In this document: piece after piece, positions 27,899 to 37,388 of the stretch
Layout of the letters: every line of letters begins with the position of its first letter
How positions within the stretch are numbered: the first letter of the stretch is position 1
Assembly (NCBI RefSeq): GCF_030813415.1
Contig: NZ_JAUSUF010000018.1
Span: forward strand, 1 to 37,468
Reading direction: 5' to 3'
DNA from: Eubacterium multiforme
GTDB taxonomy: Bacteria > Bacillota > Clostridia > Clostridiales > Clostridiaceae
Length of the DNA: 37,468 nt
Notes under the pieces: model-generated
The model's database searches: none
The model's input: the letters and a program-made list of their open reading frames with translations, nothing else
What the model was told of the DNA's origin: nothing
Made by a program: the position numbers and the translations under genes

Positions 27899-29791
27899 TT
27901 GAAATTACAAGAGGAAGTTAATTTCCTAAAGGATGTTTTAACAGGAGATTTATCTCAAGAATCTAAGATAAATGTTCTCTTTGATATATTAAAAAACGTA
28001 TTAGATGACGGTGCAATAAGAGCTAGAACTATAAGATTTAAATTAAATAAGTATGTAACTTCAAAAAATGTTGCAGAAAGGGCTTATGCACTTGATATGA
28101 TAGCTTCAGATGGGGCAGGAATAGAAGTAGTTCCACCAGAAGAAAAAATAGATGAAGTTCTTGAAGATGCTGTAGTTTGGATTTCGGAAGAAATAGCTAA
28201 AAAGTATGTTCAAAGTCAAATAGAAGCTAAAGTAGAAAAAGCTATAATGGAAAAGCAAGAAAAATATATTGATGAAATGAGACTATCCATTATAAAAAAG
28301 GAAAAAGGTAGTGAAAACCAAAAGACAAAGAAAAAATATGAGGAACTTAAGGAGTTAGATTCAAGAGTAACAAGTAAAAATATAATGAGCTTTTTAAGAC
28401 CAGAAACTTTAGATGAGATAGTTGGTCAAGAAAGAGCTATAAAATCATTAATTTCAAAGTTATCATCTCCATATCCTCAACATATAATTCTTTATGGACC
28501 ACCAGGAGTTGGTAAAACTACAGCTGCTAGAATAGCATTAAAGGCTGCTAAGGATTTAGACTTTACACCATTTGATGATAATTCTAAGTTTGTTGAAGTT
28601 GATGGTACAACTTTAAGATGGGATCCAAGAGAAATTACAAATCCTTTATTAGGTTCAGTTCATGATCCTATATATCAAGGAAGTAAAAGAGATTTAGCAG
28701 ATATAGGAGTTCCAGAACCAAAGCCAGGTTTAGTTACTGAGGCACATGGTGGAGTTCTATTTATAGATGAAATTGGAGAATTAGATAATATACTTCAAAA
28801 TAAACTTTTAAAGGTTCTAGAGGATAAGAGAGTTGAATTCTCATCATCATATTATGATCCAGATGACGATAAAACTCCTAAATATATAAAGTATTTATTT
28901 GAAAAAGGAGCTCCAGCAGATTTTGTTTTAATTGGAGCAACAACAAGAGAACCAGGTGAAATAAATCCTGCTCTTAGATCAAGATGTACTGAAGTTTTCT
29001 TTGAGCCACTTGGAGTTAAGGATATTGAAAATATAGTAAAAAATGCTGCAAAAAAACTTGGCGTTTCCCTTGAAAAGGAAGTTCCAGAATATATAAGTAG
29101 ATTTACTATAGAAGGTAGAAAAGCTGTAAATATTCTTACTGATGCATATGGATATGCTCTATATAAGAGAAAGAGTAAACCAAAGAAACTTAAGATAACT
29201 TTAAAGGATGTTGAAGAGGTAGTTTCAATTGGAAGATATGTTCAATTTGAAAGAGTTACTGATGGTCCTGATTATGAAGTTGGTCATATAAATGGTTTAG
29301 GAGTTAGTGGGTTTATTGGATCTACAATAGAAATTGAAGCAGCAGCTTTTCCAGCAAAGAAAAAAGGTGCAGGAACAGTTAGATTTAATGAAACTGCTGG
29401 AAGCATGGCAAAGGATTCAGTATATAATGCAGCCTCAGTAATAAGAAAAATTACTGATAAAGATATAAAAGATTATGACATACATGTTAATGTTATTGGT
29501 GGAGGGAAAATTGATGGACCTTCAGCAGGTGCAGCAATAACTGTTTGTATAATAAGTGCATTATTAGAAAAGCCGTTAAGACAAGATGTTGCTATTACCG
29601 GGGAAATATCACTAAGAGGAAATGTTAAACCTGTAGGTGGAATATTTGAAAAAATTTATGGTGCAAGAAGAAAAGGAATTAAACTTGTAATTGTTCCAGA
29701 AGATAATAAAAATGAAGTTCCACAAGGACTAACAGATATAGAAGTTAAACCTGTAAAAACTATTGAAGATGTAATGAATTTAGTTTTTTAA
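27899..29791 (+). CDS. lonC: Lon-like ATP-dependent protease LonC
   Basis: 630-aa Lon-family protease of the type found in endospore-forming Clostridia (LonC). An N-terminal helical region (1-160) differs from the classic Lon substrate domain. The AAA+ module has Walker A GPPGVGKT (200-207), Walker B VLFIDE (286-291) and sensor GATTREP. The protease domain has Ser542 in DGPSAGA and Lys585 in GGIFEK, 43 residues apart, as in the Lon catalytic dyad. Start codon TTG with AGGAGG seven bases upstream; the nearby ATG runs straight into a stop in another frame. It follows rplI by 12 bp. Confidence 0.92.
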   Translation: MKLQEEVNFLKDVLTGDLSQESKINVLFDILKNVLDDGAIRARTIRFKLNKYVTSKNVAERAYALDMIASDGAGIEVVPPEEKIDEVLEDAVVWISEEIAKKYVQSQIEAKVEKAIMEKQEKYIDEMRLSIIKKEKGSENQKTKKKYEELKELDSRVTSKNIMSFLRPETLDEIVGQERAIKSLISKLSSPYPQHIILYGPPGVGKTTAARIALKAAKDLDFTPFDDNSKFVEVDGTTLRWDPREITNPLLGSVHDPIYQGSKRDLADIGVPEPKPGLVTEAHGGVLFIDEIGELDNILQNKLLKVLEDKRVEFSSSYYDPDDDKTPKYIKYLFEKGAPADFVLIGATTREPGEINPALRSRCTEVFFEPLGVKDIENIVKNAAKKLGVSLEKEVPEYISRFTIEGRKAVNILTDAYGYALYKRKSKPKKLKITLKDVEEVVSIGRYVQFERVTDGPDYEVGHINGLGVSGFIGSTIEIEAAAFPAKKKGAGTVRFNETAGSMAKDSVYNAASVIRKITDKDIKDYDIHVNVIGGGKIDGPSAGAAITVCIISALLEKPLRQDVAITGEISLRGNVKPVGGIFEKIYGARRKGIKLVIVPEDNKNEVPQGLTDIEVKPVKTIEDVMNLVF

Positions 29792-29798
29792 AATATTT

Positions 29799-29838
29799 AG
29801 AGGGTGTTTAATTAATTTAAGCATCCTCTTTAAATTTC
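29799..29838 (+). terminator. Probable terminator after lonC
   Basis: Thirteen-base stem with two G-U pairs (29799-29811 with 29817-29829), 5-nt loop, followed by a short, interrupted T run. Weaker than the other terminators in the window. Confidence 0.6.
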
Positions 29839-29870
29839 CATAAAAATCATAAAAAGACTAATTTACACAT

Positions 29871-29919
29871 TTAACTTTTTTAATATAATAATTTTTAACT
29901 TTTTTTAATATAATAATTT
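29871..29919 (+). repeat. Two-copy tandem repeat upstream of dnaB
   Basis: Two adjacent copies of TTAAC-T(6 or 7)-AATATAATAATTT (24 bp at 29871-29894 and 25 bp at 29895-29919), differing only by one T. The second copy runs into the dnaB -10 region. Confidence 0.9.
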
Positions 29920-29927
29920 GATATAAT
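29919..29927 (+). promoter_or_regulatory. Extended -10 promoter of dnaB
   Basis: TGATATAAT: a TGn extension with a perfect TATAAT (29922-29927), 33 bp before the dnaB start. No good -35 is present; the T-rich repeat copy takes its place. Confidence 0.6.
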
Positions 29928-29960
29928 ATGAGAGTATAAAGTTTGGAAGGAGGTAATTAA

Positions 29961-31295
29961 ATGGAAACAACTGTTAATAGAACATTGCCACAAAGTATAG
30001 AAGCAGAGCAATCTGTAATAGGTTCTATGATTATAGATAGAAGTGCAATAGCACAGGCTGCTGAAGGATTAGATGAAGAAGATTTTTACAGAGATAGTCA
30101 TAAGGTATTATTTAAGAGCATAATTGAAATGTTTAAGAGAGATATGGCTGTTGACTTAGTTACTGTACTAGAAAATCTAAAAGCAAATGATACTCTTGAA
30201 AGAGCTGGTGGTGTAACATATGTAACAGAAATAACATCCTCTGTACCAACAACAGCGAACCTTGGTTCATATATACAAATAGTTCAAGAAAAATCAACTC
30301 TTAGAAAACTTATTAAAGCATCAACTTCAATTATTGAGGAAAGCTACAATAAGCAAGGTGAAGTTGAAAATGTATTAGATTCAGCAGAAAAAAGAATATT
30401 TGATATAGCAGAGAAGAGAACTACAAGTGATTTTGAACCTTTAAATCAAGTTCTTGAAAGAGGATTTATAGAAATAGAAAGATTATTTAATAATAAAGGT
30501 GAAATAACTGGAGTAAGTTCTGGATTCTTAGATTTAGATGCAAAGACATCAGGATTCCAAAAGGGTGATATGGTTCTTATTGCAGCAAGACCTTCAATGG
30601 GTAAAACAACTTTTGCCCTAAATATTGCAGAACATGCAGCTCTTAGAGAAGGTAAAAGTGTTGTTGTATTTTCACTAGAAATGTCTAAAGAACAATTGGC
30701 ATATAAGCTATTATGTTCTGAAGCAAATGTTGATATGTTAAAACTTAGAACTGGTGCTTTAGATGATAAGGACTGGGAGAATATCGCAAGGGCTACAGGT
30801 CCATTATCAAAAGCTAAAATATATATAGATGATACTGCTGGTGTATCAGTAATGGAAATGAGATCAAAATGTAGAAGACTTAAGATAGAATATGGTATAG
30901 ATTTAATAATGATTGACTATCTTCAACTTATGTCAGGTTCTTCATCAGAGAGTAGACAACAAGAGGTATCAGAAATTTCAAGATCAATAAAGGCATTAGC
31001 AAAGGAAATGGAATGTCCAGTCATTGCTCTTTCACAGTTATCTCGTGCTCCAGAGCAAAGAGCAGACCATAGACCAATGCTATCTGACCTTAGAGAATCA
31101 GGTTCAATTGAGCAGGATGCTGACCTTGTTATGTTCTTATATAGAGATGAGTACTATAACAAGGAAACAGAGGAAAAGAATGTTGGTGAATGCATTATAG
31201 CTAAGCAAAGAAATGGTCCAGTTGGAACAGTTAAACTTGCATGGCTTGGTCAATTCAGTAAATTTGGTAATTTAGATACAATACATCAAGAGTAA
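29961..31295 (+). CDS. dnaB: Replicative DNA helicase DnaB (DnaC in Bacillus)
   Basis: Hexameric 5'-3' helicase at the replication fork. 444 aa. The N-terminal domain starts at about residue 8 with LPQSIEAEQSVIGSMI. The RecA-like motor has Walker A ARPSMGKTT (209-217), Walker B LIMIDYLQLM and the LRESGSIEQDAD segment. No intein is present. AAGGAGG ribosome site. It follows lonC and has its own promoter. Confidence 0.97.
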   Translation: METTVNRTLPQSIEAEQSVIGSMIIDRSAIAQAAEGLDEEDFYRDSHKVLFKSIIEMFKRDMAVDLVTVLENLKANDTLERAGGVTYVTEITSSVPTTANLGSYIQIVQEKSTLRKLIKASTSIIEESYNKQGEVENVLDSAEKRIFDIAEKRTTSDFEPLNQVLERGFIEIERLFNNKGEITGVSSGFLDLDAKTSGFQKGDMVLIAARPSMGKTTFALNIAEHAALREGKSVVVFSLEMSKEQLAYKLLCSEANVDMLKLRTGALDDKDWENIARATGPLSKAKIYIDDTAGVSVMEMRSKCRRLKIEYGIDLIMIDYLQLMSGSSSESRQQEVSEISRSIKALAKEMECPVIALSQLSRAPEQRADHRPMLSDLRESGSIEQDADLVMFLYRDEYYNKETEEKNVGECIIAKQRNGPVGTVKLAWLGQFSKFGNLDTIHQE

Positions 31296-31313
31296 TATTA
31301 AAATTTAAAAATA

Positions 31314-31346
31314 AGAAACTCACCTTTAGATGGGTGAGTTTCTATT
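31314..31346 (+). terminator. Terminator after dnaB
   Basis: Perfect 11-bp stem AGAAACTCACC/GGTGAGTTTCT with an 8-nt loop, followed by a T/A-rich stretch rather than a pure T run. Confidence 0.75.
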
Positions 31347-31376
31347 TATATAATAATTAAAACTAGGAGGTTTCTT

Positions 31377-32177
31377 ATGAATAAAAAAATAGGATTTATA
31401 GGATGCGGAAATATGGGAAGTTCAATGCTTGGAGGCTTAATAAATAAAAATTTTGCAAATGCAAAAGATATTATAGTATCAACTAGAAGTAGTGAATCAA
31501 AGAAAAGATTAGAAGATAAATATGGAGTAAAGGGTGTATTAAAGAATATAGATGTTGCAAGGGAAGCTGATGTAATAATATTAGCAGTTAAACCATATAT
31601 GTATAAAGATGTTATAGAGGAAGTTAAGACAGCTTTAAGGGAAGATCAAATAATTATAAGTATAGCAGCAGGTATAGATTTAAGTGATTTACATAATATG
31701 ATAGGTAATAATTTTAAAATAGTTAAGACTATGCCAAATACCCCAGCATTAGTAGGAGAGGGAATGTCTGCAATATGTCCAAATGATAATGTAACAGAAG
31801 AAGAATTAAATTATGTTTGTAGTATGTTTGAGGCATTTGGAAAATATGAAATATTAGATGAAAAAGACTTTCATGGATTTATAGCACTATGTGGATCATC
31901 ACCAGCTTATGTATTTATGTTTATAGAAGCTATGGCAGATGGTGCTGTAAAACTTGGAATACCAAGAAATAAAGCTTATAAGATGGCAGCACAAAGTGTA
32001 CTTGGTTCAGCTAAGATGGTTCTTGAAACAGGAGAGCATCCAGGAGTGTTAAAAGATATGGTATGTTCACCAGGAGGAACAACTATAGAAGCAGTTTGTG
32101 AACTTGAAAAGAAGGGCTTTAGAGATGCAGTAATAGAAGCATTAGATAAGTGTGCAGCTAAATCAAAAAGCATGTAA
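31377..32177 (+). CDS. proC: Pyrroline-5-carboxylate reductase
   Basis: Last step of proline synthesis: NAD(P)H-dependent reduction of pyrroline-5-carboxylate. 266 aa. The Rossmann motif IGFIGCGNMGSSMLGG is at 5-20, followed by ILAVKPYMYKDV. KTMPNTPALVGEGM and the C-terminal signature SPGGTTIEAVCELEKKGFR mark the family. AGGAGG ribosome site. Monocistronic, in the gap after the dnaB terminator. Confidence 0.96.
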   Translation: MNKKIGFIGCGNMGSSMLGGLINKNFANAKDIIVSTRSSESKKRLEDKYGVKGVLKNIDVAREADVIILAVKPYMYKDVIEEVKTALREDQIIISIAAGIDLSDLHNMIGNNFKIVKTMPNTPALVGEGMSAICPNDNVTEEELNYVCSMFEAFGKYEILDEKDFHGFIALCGSSPAYVFMFIEAMADGAVKLGIPRNKAYKMAAQSVLGSAKMVLETGEHPGVLKDMVCSPGGTTIEAVCELEKKGFRDAVIEALDKCAAKSKSM

Positions 32178-32209
32178 AAAAATAATTTAAAAAATTTTTA
32201 AATTAATTG

Positions 32210-32238
32210 TTGACAAAAATAAAAGGATTCTATATACT
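32210..32238 (+). promoter_or_regulatory. Promoter of a putative small RNA
   Basis: TTGACA (32210-32215), 17 bp, TATACT (32233-32238): perfect -35 and 5/6 -10. Transcription would begin near 32245, right at a Fur-box-like palindrome. Confidence 0.85.
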
Positions 32239-32246
32239 AAAGGTAG

Positions 32247-32261
32247 TGATAATCAATATCA
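32247..32261 (+). promoter_or_regulatory. Fur-box-like operator
   Basis: TGATAATCAATATCA matches 13 of the 14 defined positions of the 7-1-7 Fur box TGATAATnATTATCA. It sits 8 bp after the -10 hexamer, covering the expected start of transcription, an ideal place for repression by iron-loaded Fur. Confidence 0.65.
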
Positions 32262-32361
32262 ATTAGAAAGCGTAAGATAATTGAATTGGTTATGAAACTG
32301 GATACACACAAACACACACAAAACATTAACTAAAAACTCCTCTTAATTATTAAAATTAAGG

Positions 32362-32398
32362 AAAAAAATCTTAGAGACCACAGCTCTAAGATTTTTTT
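32362..32398 (+). terminator. Terminator of the putative small RNA
   Basis: Stem ATCTTAGAG/CTCTAAGAT (32368-32376 with 32384-32392), extended by A/T pairs, 7-nt loop, then seven T residues. Confidence 0.94.
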
Positions 32399-32471
32399 GC
32401 ATTTCGCAATAAAAGTCAATATATACGAATTATTTGTTAAATATGAAGAAAAATATTCGATAATGTGTTGA

Positions 32472-32499
32472 TTTATAATTTATGGTTTGATACTATAAT
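32472..32499 (+). promoter_or_regulatory. Candidate purA promoter
   Basis: Perfect -10 TATAAT (32494-32499) with TTTATA at 32472-32477 (16 bp) or TTGATT at 32468-32473 (20 bp) as possible -35. A promoter is needed here because a strong terminator lies 95 bp upstream. Facing CGAAT half-sites (32426-32430 and 32455-32459) lie upstream of it and faintly recall a PurR box pair. The 120-bp untranslated leader has no recognisable riboswitch. Confidence 0.45.
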
Positions 32500-32600
32500 T
32501 ATTGGAGATTATAAAATCCAAAAATATTTATATTAATTTTTTGAATTAATGTAGATAATAGAAATATATAAATAACTCCATAAAATTAAGAAAGACTTAG

Positions 32601-33914
<1,314 letters not shown>

Positions 33915-33929
33915 TTCCGACTAGAAAGC

Positions 33930-33958
33930 TTGACTTTAATAATTGTATAAAATATAAT
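33930..33958 (+). promoter_or_regulatory. Promoter of the DUF1858 gene
   Basis: TTGACT (33930-33935), 17 bp, TATAAT (33953-33958): near-perfect sigma-A promoter between purA and the DUF1858 gene. Confidence 0.85.
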
Positions 33959-34009
33959 CTTTTTATAGATGATAATTATGTACATAAAATTATTAAAGAG
34001 GTGAAGTAA

Positions 34010-34204
34010 ATGATAACTAAGGATATGACAATAGGTGAAATAATCCATAAGGATCCAAGTAGAGCAGAAGTTTTAATGGCTTTTGGAATGGGATGTGTTG
34101 GATGTCCATCAGCTCAAGCTGAAACGTTAGAAGAGGCAGCTGCTGTTCATGGATTAAATTTAGATGCTCTAATAGTAGCATTAAATAATAAAGAAGAAAT
34201 GTAA
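34010..34204 (+). CDS. DUF1858 domain protein (redox-disulfide type)
   Basis: 64-aa single-domain DUF1858 protein. Family pattern: [44 protein letters not shown], with a CVGC pair. Such proteins are often associated with hybrid-cluster (prismane) proteins or with the N-terminus of ScdA-like iron-sulfur repair proteins. A redox or nitric-oxide stress role is only suggested by the family. AGAGGTGA ribosome site, own strong promoter and terminator, so it is expressed alone. Confidence 0.9.
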   Translation: MITKDMTIGEIIHKDPSRAEVLMAFGMGCVGCPSAQAETLEEAAAVHGLNLDALIVALNNKEEM

Positions 34205-34221
34205 TATAACCAAAGTTATTT

Positions 34222-34259
34222 AAGGCAGATAGATTAATTTAATGCTATCTGCCTTTTTT
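34222..34259 (+). terminator. Terminator after the DUF1858 gene
   Basis: Perfect 11-bp stem AAGGCAGATAG/CTATCTGCCTT with a 12-nt loop, followed by a T run. Confidence 0.94.
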
Positions 34260-34587
34260 ATATAATAAAGGTAAATATATATGTTATTTTATAGAGTTAT
34301 TTTGAAAAATTCATGAAAAATACAGTAAAAAATTATGAATATATATTCATTAAAGTAAATAATTAAGAGGTTATTTTTGGCTAATTACATAGTTTTAGAA
34401 ATAAATATTTTAAAAATAATATATGTAAGTATATGTTATTTGTTTATATATTTAAAGAATATTGTTATAGTTTTATTTTTATATAATTAATATTTTGTAA
34501 AAATAAACTTAATATAAAAATATACCATAGAAAGTTTATATAGATTAATATAGGATTATAATATAGAAAATTTGAGGTGAGTAGTAA
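34260..34587. other. AT-rich intergenic region before the thioesterase gene
   Basis: About 330 bp without a gene. It contains a perfect 16-bp palindrome ATGAATATATATTCAT (34335-34350) and, near the right end, a perfect -10 TATAAT (34557-34562) with a poor -35, which may be the thioesterase promoter. Nothing else is recognisable. Confidence 0.5.
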
Positions 34588-35352
34588 ATGACTAAAGAAT
34601 ATATTAAAGAATATACAAAGCCATATGAGGTTATGTACCGTGATTCAGATTATAAGTTAAGATGTAAGTTAGAGTCAATTGTGGACTTTTTTTGTGATAT
34701 TGGAAATATTCATGCTGAAAAAATGGGAGATTCAATAGATTTTCAAATAGCTCATGGTTGTACTTGGGTATTTTATAAATATGATATAAAAATGTATAAA
34801 TATCCAAAGTATAGACAAAAGGTATATGTAACAACAATGCCAGCAGGATTTAAAAAGTTCTATGCTTACAGAAACTACATAGTGAAGAGTGAAGAGGGAG
34901 AATTACTTGCAGAAGCAACAGCTTTATTTTTCTTAATAAACATAGAAAAGAGAAGACCTGCAAGAATATTTAAGGAATATTATGATATGTATGATCAAGA
35001 AGATGATCTAGATAAAGCTATAGATATGGAAAAGATAGAGAAACCTACTAGAGAAGATTATTATAAGGAATTCCAAATACGATATAGTGATATAGATTCA
35101 AATACGCATGTTAACAACGCTAAGTATATTGAATGGGCTGTGGAGTCAGTTCCATTAGAAGTTGTTAAGGACTATCAAGTAAGCAGAATGAAGGTTGTTT
35201 TTGAGAAGGAAACTACTTATGGAAATAAGATTCATGTATCAGCAGAAGTTAAAAAAGAGGGAGATAAGTTAATTACCCTTCATAGGATTACAAATAAAGA
35301 TGGAGAAGAGTTAACATTGTTAGAAGCTCATTGGACAAAGGCAGAAGATTAA
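34588..35352 (+). CDS. Acyl-ACP thioesterase
   Basis: Double-hotdog thioesterase of the FatA/FatB-like (acyl-ACP thioesterase) family, 254 aa, which releases fatty acids from acyl carrier protein. The first hotdog is at about 8-130 and the second at about 158-250. The catalytic region is DIDSNTHVNNAKYIEW, with Asn172 and His174 in the N-x-H motif. Ribosome site GAGGTGAG. A single-gene unit preceded by a long AT-rich gap. Confidence 0.88.
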   Translation: MTKEYIKEYTKPYEVMYRDSDYKLRCKLESIVDFFCDIGNIHAEKMGDSIDFQIAHGCTWVFYKYDIKMYKYPKYRQKVYVTTMPAGFKKFYAYRNYIVKSEEGELLAEATALFFLINIEKRRPARIFKEYYDMYDQEDDLDKAIDMEKIEKPTREDYYKEFQIRYSDIDSNTHVNNAKYIEWAVESVPLEVVKDYQVSRMKVVFEKETTYGNKIHVSAEVKKEGDKLITLHRITNKDGEELTLLEAHWTKAED

Positions 35353-35521
35353 ATTTATTTATGGAATTTATAGAAGAAATTCTTGGTTTTTAATAAATAA
35401 TAAAAGCTCTATGTGAAATTAAGTAAGTCTAAAGGGCTATCTAAAATTAACATCTACTAAAACATAGCTATAATTTTAAGTAGCTATAAGGATATAGTTT
35501 GAAAATATAGAATACTTATAA

Positions 35522-35592
35522 AAAAAGCAAAATAGTAAACTGAGAGTATAGTTAAATTGTATTACTCTTTAATGTTTAGTATTTTGCTTTTT
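35522..35592. terminator. Long bidirectional terminator hairpin
   Basis: 71-nt near-perfect inverted repeat: 13 bp AAAAAGCAAAATA/TATTTTGCTTTTT, one G-G mismatch, 5 bp, a T-T mismatch, then 7 bp in the inner arm. A and T runs flank it on both sides, so it can terminate both the converging thioesterase and flavoprotein genes. Between 35353 and 35521 I see nothing else. Confidence 0.8.
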
Positions 35593-35603
35593 AATTTTTT
35601 TAG

Positions 35604-36854
35604 CTAATTTTTGTTTTTAAGTATAGAATTTATAGCAAAAAATGCAGAACTCCAAGCCCATTGAAGGTTAAATCCGCCACAATCGCCATCAACATCTAAA
35701 ATTTCACCAGCAAAATATAGGTTTTTAACAATATTAGATTCCAATGAGTTCGTTGAAACTTCTTTAGTATTAACCCCTCCAACTGTTACTTGGGCATTTG
35801 AAAACTCTTTAGTTCCGATACATTTAAATTCCCAATTTTTTAATCTATTTATTAGTTCATTTTGATATTTCCAATCAAGTTCATAACATGGAATATGTAT
35901 ATCAAAAATACCAATATCCTTAAGAAGAATAGGTATAAGTTTCTTGTTTATAATTCCTATTAAGGCATCAGAAATACTTCTATGGGAAAACATTGATAAA
36001 TGTCCATAAATAAAATTACTAACATCATCTAGTGATTTATCATTCATCATATCTAATTTTATCCACACATCATCATTATTTTTTAAATGTCTAGAAGCTG
36101 TGGATGAAATTTGAAGTATAGGTGGACCTGATATTCCATAGTCTGTGAATAAAATTTCCCCAGCTTCTTCTCTAATAATTTTTTCATTAACTACTAGGGA
36201 GACTTTTCCTTCAAATTTAATTCCAGAAAGTCCTTTTAGTCTAGGGTAATCTAGCTTTAATTGTACTATTCCAGGCATTGTTTTAGTAATAGAGTGACCT
36301 AAATCTTCAGCTAATTTAAAGCCAGATCCATCAGAGCCTGTTTTAATTGCAGATTTTCCTCCACAACAAAGAAGAAGTTTTGCACAGCTAAAGGTTTTAA
36401 ATTCATCATTACTTGTGGATAATTTGAAATTTTTATTTTTGTGGATAGTTTTTACTTTGCAATTTGTGTATAAAGGTATTTCTCTATCCTCTAAAGCAAG
36501 TCTAAATATATCCACAACTGATGAAGCTTGAAGGGATTGTGGATAAAGTTTGTTATTTTCAAGTTCTACTATTGGCAGACCTATTGATAAAAAGAAATTT
36601 CTTGTATCTTCTATTGAAAAACTATTTAGTGCATTAATAAAGAAATCCTTATTTGAACTATGATAATTTTTAAATGGATAAGAAATTGATGAATTAGAAA
36701 TATTACATCTTCCATTACCTGTAGTAAGAATTTTTTTACCAACTCTATCTGTTCCTTCAATTATAGCAACATCAATTCCAAAATCTTTGGCTAAAATTGC
36801 AGCCATTAGACCTGAAGCACCACCACCAACTATTATTAAATCGTGATATATCAT
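35604..36854 (-). CDS. HI0933/YhiN-family FAD-dependent oxidoreductase
   Basis: 416-aa flavoprotein of the HI0933 family, of uncertain substrate. N-terminal FAD site GGGASGLMAAILA (10-22), followed by the family signature GKKILTTGNGRCNISN. The C-terminal half has VTVGGVNTKEV and the second FAD segment NLYFAGEILDVDGDCGGFNLQWAWSSAF (cited in part). AAGGAGAAG ribosome site. It is transcribed against its neighbours and against the replication direction. Confidence 0.92.
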   Translation of the reverse strand: MIYHDLIIVGGGASGLMAAILAKDFGIDVAIIEGTDRVGKKILTTGNGRCNISNSSISYPFKNYHSSNKDFFINALNSFSIEDTRNFFLSIGLPIVELENNKLYPQSLQASSVVDIFRLALEDREIPLYTNCKVKTIHKNKNFKLSTSNDEFKTFSCAKLLLCCGGKSAIKTGSDGSGFKLAEDLGHSITKTMPGIVQLKLDYPRLKGLSGIKFEGKVSLVVNEKIIREEAGEILFTDYGISGPPILQISSTASRHLKNNDDVWIKLDMMNDKSLDDVSNFIYGHLSMFSHRSISDALIGIINKKLIPILLKDIGIFDIHIPCYELDWKYQNELINRLKNWEFKCIGTKEFSNAQVTVGGVNTKEVSTNSLESNIVKNLYFAGEILDVDGDCGGFNLQWAWSSAFFAINSILKNKN

Positions 36855-37296
36855 ATTTAAAATCTTCTCCTTAAAATATACTTTAATATAGATTCTACCA
36901 CAGTAATAATTTTCATTAAAGAAATGAATTTTAAATATATATTTGAAGAAAAAATTTTATATATAGATGTAGAAATTTTTTTTGTATAGGATATTTTAAA
37001 AATTTTTAGTTTGTGAGATTTTATATTATTAATAAAAATTAATCATAGGTATTAATAAGTTTTATATGGTAAAGATAGTAGTATAATAAAGCTAAAGCTT
37101 TGATTTTTCTAAGAAAGAAGGATATAAAATAAAAAAATATACAAAAAATAAAAAATCTTTTATTTAAGTATTAAAATAATGATAAAAACTTGTGTAAATG
37201 AGGGGTATCAACAGGTTATGCAGAATAATAATATGTAATATAATGCAATATTAAAGGGTAAAAATAAAAAAAATTTAAAATTTATTATAAAAAGTG
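36855..37296. other. AT-rich intergenic region
   Basis: About 440 bp between the flavoprotein start and the tRNA promoter. Extremely A/T-rich with many stop codons in all frames. A single DnaA-box-like TATCAACAG lies near 37207. I see no gene, RNA or repeat that can be supported. Confidence 0.5.
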
Positions 37297-37325
37297 TTGA
37301 CACTTAAAATGATTTTATGTAATAT
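37297..37325 (+). promoter_or_regulatory. tRNA-Glu promoter
   Basis: Perfect -35 TTGACA (37297-37302), 17 bp, TAATAT (37320-37325, 4/6). The precursor leader contains an ACCGC/GCGGT hairpin (37339-37363). Confidence 0.7.
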
Positions 37326-37388
37326 AGTCTATGTGATTACCGCCTCTAAAACAAATCAGCGGTTCACGAAAAGTTTTTAACTTAATAT

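Larger units (their letters stand above)
32245..32398 (+). ncRNA. Putative Fur-regulated small RNA (about 154 nt)
   Basis: Transcription unit between proC and purA with its own promoter and terminator and no credible reading frame. The only ATG frame (32293-32334, 13 codons) lacks a ribosome site. The 5' part folds into a 16-bp hairpin with one bulged A (32249-32265 with 32278-32293) and a 12-nt loop. A CA-repeat-rich, unstructured stretch follows (32302-32325), then ACUCCUCUUAA (32336-32346), which is complementary to ribosome sites, a small 7-bp A/U hairpin and the terminator. The design resembles Fur-repressed regulatory RNAs such as FsrA of B. subtilis. I do not recognise it as a named family. 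Confidence 0.65.

Noticed and set aside
32302..32325. CA repeat considered as a microsatellite or CRISPR-like repeat
   Set aside because: It is a short irregular run with no spacer structure. No CRISPR array, insertion sequence or prophage feature was seen anywhere in the window.
32293..32334. 13-codon frame inside the putative small RNA
   Set aside because: No Shine-Dalgarno sequence precedes the ATG and the codons mostly cover the CA-rich stretch. It could still be a tiny peptide, but nothing in the sequence supports it.
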